Source: Dokdonella sp. (lineage in GTDB: Bacteria; Pseudomonadota; Gammaproteobacteria; Xanthomonadales; Rhodanobacteraceae). From it: 64,000 bases of DNA. The position numbers were made by a program, and so were the translations under genes. The stretch lies in NCBI RefSeq assembly GCF_017744955.1, contig NZ_JAGIAG010000006.1, forward strand, positions 62,001-126,000, in the 5' to 3' direction. Positions 62,098 through 64,000 of the stretch are shown here, piece by piece (the first letter of the stretch is position 1; each line of letters starts with the position of its first letter). The notes beneath the pieces were generated by a model that saw only the letters and a list, made by a program, of their open reading frames with translations, had not been told where the DNA came from and searched no databases.

Positions 62098-63384
62098 TCA
62101 TTGCGGCGGCTCGCGCCTGCCGCCGAGGATGATGCGCGCGTGGCGCTGGTAGGTGAAGTACGACCAGACCCAGTCCCACATCACGACGATGCGGTTGCGG
62201 AAGCCGATCAGGAAGAACACGTGCGCGACCAGCCAGAACAGCCAGGCGATCACGCCCGACAGGTGCAGGCCGCGCAAGTCCACCACCGCCGCCATGCGTC
62301 CGATGGTGGCGAGATTGCCGTAGTCGCGATAGCGGAACGGTCGTGATTCGCGGCCGGCCAGGCGGTCGCGGACAGCGCGGCCGACGTAGGCGCCCATCTG
62401 CTTCGCCGCCGGCGCGACGCCCGGCACCGGCTTGCCGTCCTGCGTCACGCTGGCGAGGTCGCCGATCACGAAGACTTCCGGATGCTCGGGCAGCGACAGG
62501 TCCGGCGCCACCTTCACGCGACCGGCACGGTCGCGTTCGGCGCCGAGCTGCGCGCCCAGCGGCGAAGCGGCGACGCCGGCCGCCCACAGCACGGTGCGCG
62601 CGGCGATGCGGCGGTCGCCGAGCGTGACGCCGTGCTCGTCGATCTCGGTCACCGCCTGCCCGGTCGACACTTCGACACCGAGCTGCTGCAGCTGCACGCG
62701 CGCCTTTTCCGACAGCGATTCGGGCATCGACGGCAGCACGCGCGGACCGGCCTCGACCAGATGCACGTTCGCCTTGCGCGGATCGCTGCGGCGGAATTCG
62801 CTCGGCAAGGTGTGGCGCGCGATCTCGGCCAGCGTGCCGGCCAGTTCGACGCCGGTCGGGCCGCCGCCGATGACGACGAAGTTGAGCCATTCAGCCTGCC
62901 GCGCGGGATCGGTTTCGCGCTCGGCGAATTCGAACGCCTCCAGCAGATGGCGCCGGATGAAGAACGCATCGTCGATCGTCTTCAGGCCCGGCGCGTGCGC
63001 GGCCCAGTCGTCATGACCGAAATAGGCGTGGCGCGCGCCGGTGGCGACGACGAGATAGTCGTAGTCGATCACGCCGCCGTCGGCGAGGGCCACGCGACGC
63101 GCGGCGGTGTCGATGCCGGCCGCCTCGTCCATCAGCACGGTCACGTTGCGCTGCCGGCGCAGGATGTGGCGCAGCGGCGCGGCGATGTCCGGCGAGGACA
63201 GGCCTGCCGTCGCGACCTGGTACAGCAGCGGCTGGAACAGATGGTGATTGGTGCGGTCGACCAGGGTGATGCGTACCGGCGCCGAGGCCAGCGCGCGCGT
63301 CGCCCACAGGCCGCCGAAGCCGCCGCCAAGGATCACGACGTGAGGCAGGCGCGCTTCCGTCGCCGACGGGATTGAATCGCTCAT
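62098..63384 (-). CDS. ndh: Type II NADH:quinone oxidoreductase (NDH-2)
   Basis: 428 aa. FAD-binding motif VVILGGGFGGLWATRAL at about 15-31; NHHLFQPLLYQVATAGLSSP is the typical NDH-2 segment; the NAD-binding motif VVIGGGPTGVELAGTLAEIA is at about 170; the second FAD contact is in VFVIGDLAS and AAKQMGAYVGRAV. The C-terminal region (HLSGVIAWLFWLVAHVFFLI and WDWVWSYFTYQRHARI) provides the membrane attachment. It passes electrons from NADH to quinone without pumping protons. It follows the Pr6Pr gene after four bases on the same strand. Confidence 0.94.
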   Translation of the reverse strand: MSDSIPSATEARLPHVVILGGGFGGLWATRALASAPVRITLVDRTNHHLFQPLLYQVATAGLSSPDIAAPLRHILRRQRNVTVLMDEAAGIDTAARRVALADGGVIDYDYLVVATGARHAYFGHDDWAAHAPGLKTIDDAFFIRRHLLEAFEFAERETDPARQAEWLNFVVIGGGPTGVELAGTLAEIARHTLPSEFRRSDPRKANVHLVEAGPRVLPSMPESLSEKARVQLQQLGVEVSTGQAVTEIDEHGVTLGDRRIAARTVLWAAGVAASPLGAQLGAERDRAGRVKVAPDLSLPEHPEVFVIGDLASVTQDGKPVPGVAPAAKQMGAYVGRAVRDRLAGRESRPFRYRDYGNLATIGRMAAVVDLRGLHLSGVIAWLFWLVAHVFFLIGFRNRIVVMWDWVWSYFTYQRHARIILGGRREPPQ

Positions 63385-63388
63385 GCGC

Positions 63389-64000
63389 CTATTCTGCCCG
63401 ATCGTCCGCCACCGCAGGCACGACCGGCACGCGCCGCGACAGCACGCGATCGAGCGCGACGACGAGCAAACCGAGTGCGACGAACAGGCCGCCGATCAGC
63501 ACGCCGTTGCGCAGCACGTTCGCGTAGCCGAGCGCGTCGACGTCGAGGAACGGGTACGGATACCAATGCGTCCAGGCGCCGTGCAGCAAGGCCCACAGCA
63601 GGAAGGCCGCCGGAAACAGCACCCAGCGCAGCGGATCGCTCCAGCGCAGCCGTCCGTGCTCGACGCCGACCGTCCACCAGGCGAAGTACGACAGCGGCGT
63701 CGCATAGTGCAGCGCCTTGTCCACCAGCCACTGCGCGCCGGTCGGTGCCCAGGTCGAACTCAGCACGAAGAAATAGATCAGACCGGTCACGCCGATGCAG
63801 AGCGCGACGCCGCCGCGCACCGACGCGTCGGCCAGGAACCGGCCGGTGCGCGAACCGTAACCGATCGCCGCCAAGGCCGTCGTCGAGGCGACCAGCACGT
63901 TGCTGAGGATCGTGAAGAAGCTGAAGTAGCGCAGCGTGGCGACCCACGGCCCCGGATCGCTCCAGGTCACCGCGACGAACAGGACGTATTGCGCGACCAG
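63389..64000 (-). CDS. Pr6Pr family membrane protein, N-terminus beyond the window
   Basis: The frame is open from base 64000 to the stop at 63389 (203 codons) without a needed start, so the true N-terminus lies outside. Several membrane helices are visible: LVAQYVLFVAV, LRYFSFFTILSNVLVASTTA, CIGVTGLIYFFVLSS, LHYATPLSYFAWWTVGV, VLFPAAFLLWALLHGAW and GVLIGGLFVALGLLVVAL. RYFSFFTILSN is the Pr6Pr hallmark. The family has no known activity. It reads directly into ndh (four-base gap). Confidence 0.85.
   Translation of the reverse strand: MVAQYVLFVAVTWSDPGPWVATLRYFSFFTILSNVLVASTTALAAIGYGSRTGRFLADASVRGGVALCIGVTGLIYFFVLSSTWAPTGAQWLVDKALHYATPLSYFAWWTVGVEHGRLRWSDPLRWVLFPAAFLLWALLHGAWTHWYPYPFLDVDALGYANVLRNGVLIGGLFVALGLLVVALDRVLSRRVPVVPAVADDRAE

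Overview
This window looks like chromosomal DNA of a very GC-rich gammaproteobacterium of the Lysobacterales (Xanthomonadales), probably near Rhodanobacteraceae/Dokdonella. The family is inferred from the gene set (smc-zipA, scpAB-rluB, ppsR/ppsA, PpiC/BolA/YciI, many ECF sigma factors, Ser/Thr kinases with TPR ectodomains, numerous secreted repeat proteins) and from codon usage, not from an alignment. There is no plasmid, phage, insertion sequence, rRNA or CRISPR signal.

Layout. 1-12 kb: the start of ligA (cut by the edge), a TPR protein, an ECF sigma factor with a membrane partner, a secreted M14 carboxypeptidase, an M50-type membrane protease, an aromatic amino acid lyase of HutH type, hisS, tRNA-Pro(CGG) with its promoter, a secreted M43 metalloprotease and a DUF1249 protein. 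12-23 kb: ppsR and ppsA stand divergent but are separated by two LVIVD-repeat secreted proteins and a CadC-like membrane regulator. 23-26 kb: an FHA membrane protein and a polyhydroxyalkanoate-granule group (PHA-system protein, patatin-like lipase, phasin). 26-33 kb: two more secreted proteins behind a second CadC-like regulator, then a mosaic of short direct repeats. 33-36.5 kb: a fatty acyl-CoA reductase, acyl-CoA-binding protein and TetR regulator, pointing to fatty alcohol or wax ester metabolism. 36.5-42 kb: three secreted repeat proteins (FG-GAP, GEVED, delta-60). 42.5-52.4 kb: chromosome and division block (zipA, smc, PpiC lipoprotein, bolA, yciI, scpA, scpB, rluB). 52.5-60 kb: another delta-60 protein, then ECF sigma factor and two paralogous membrane Ser/Thr kinases with TPR domains. 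60-64 kb: GNAT, AraC regulator, VOC protein, type II NADH dehydrogenase and a partial Pr6Pr membrane protein.

The most striking feature is a short tail, roughly D-x-[IL]-F-x-[DNS]-G-F-[DE], found at or near the C-terminus of eight predicted secreted proteins and internally in a ninth. Their folds are unrelated (carboxypeptidase, LVIVD propellers, beta-helix, FG-GAP, GEVED, delta-60). It does not look like PEP-CTERM, GlyGly-CTERM or LPXTG signals because no membrane helix or basic cluster follows. Several tagged genes sit beside membrane signalling proteins built as cytoplasmic output domain, single membrane helix, TPR ectodomain. I propose an undescribed sorting or processing signal with linked envelope sensors; the tail is seen directly, its function is inference.
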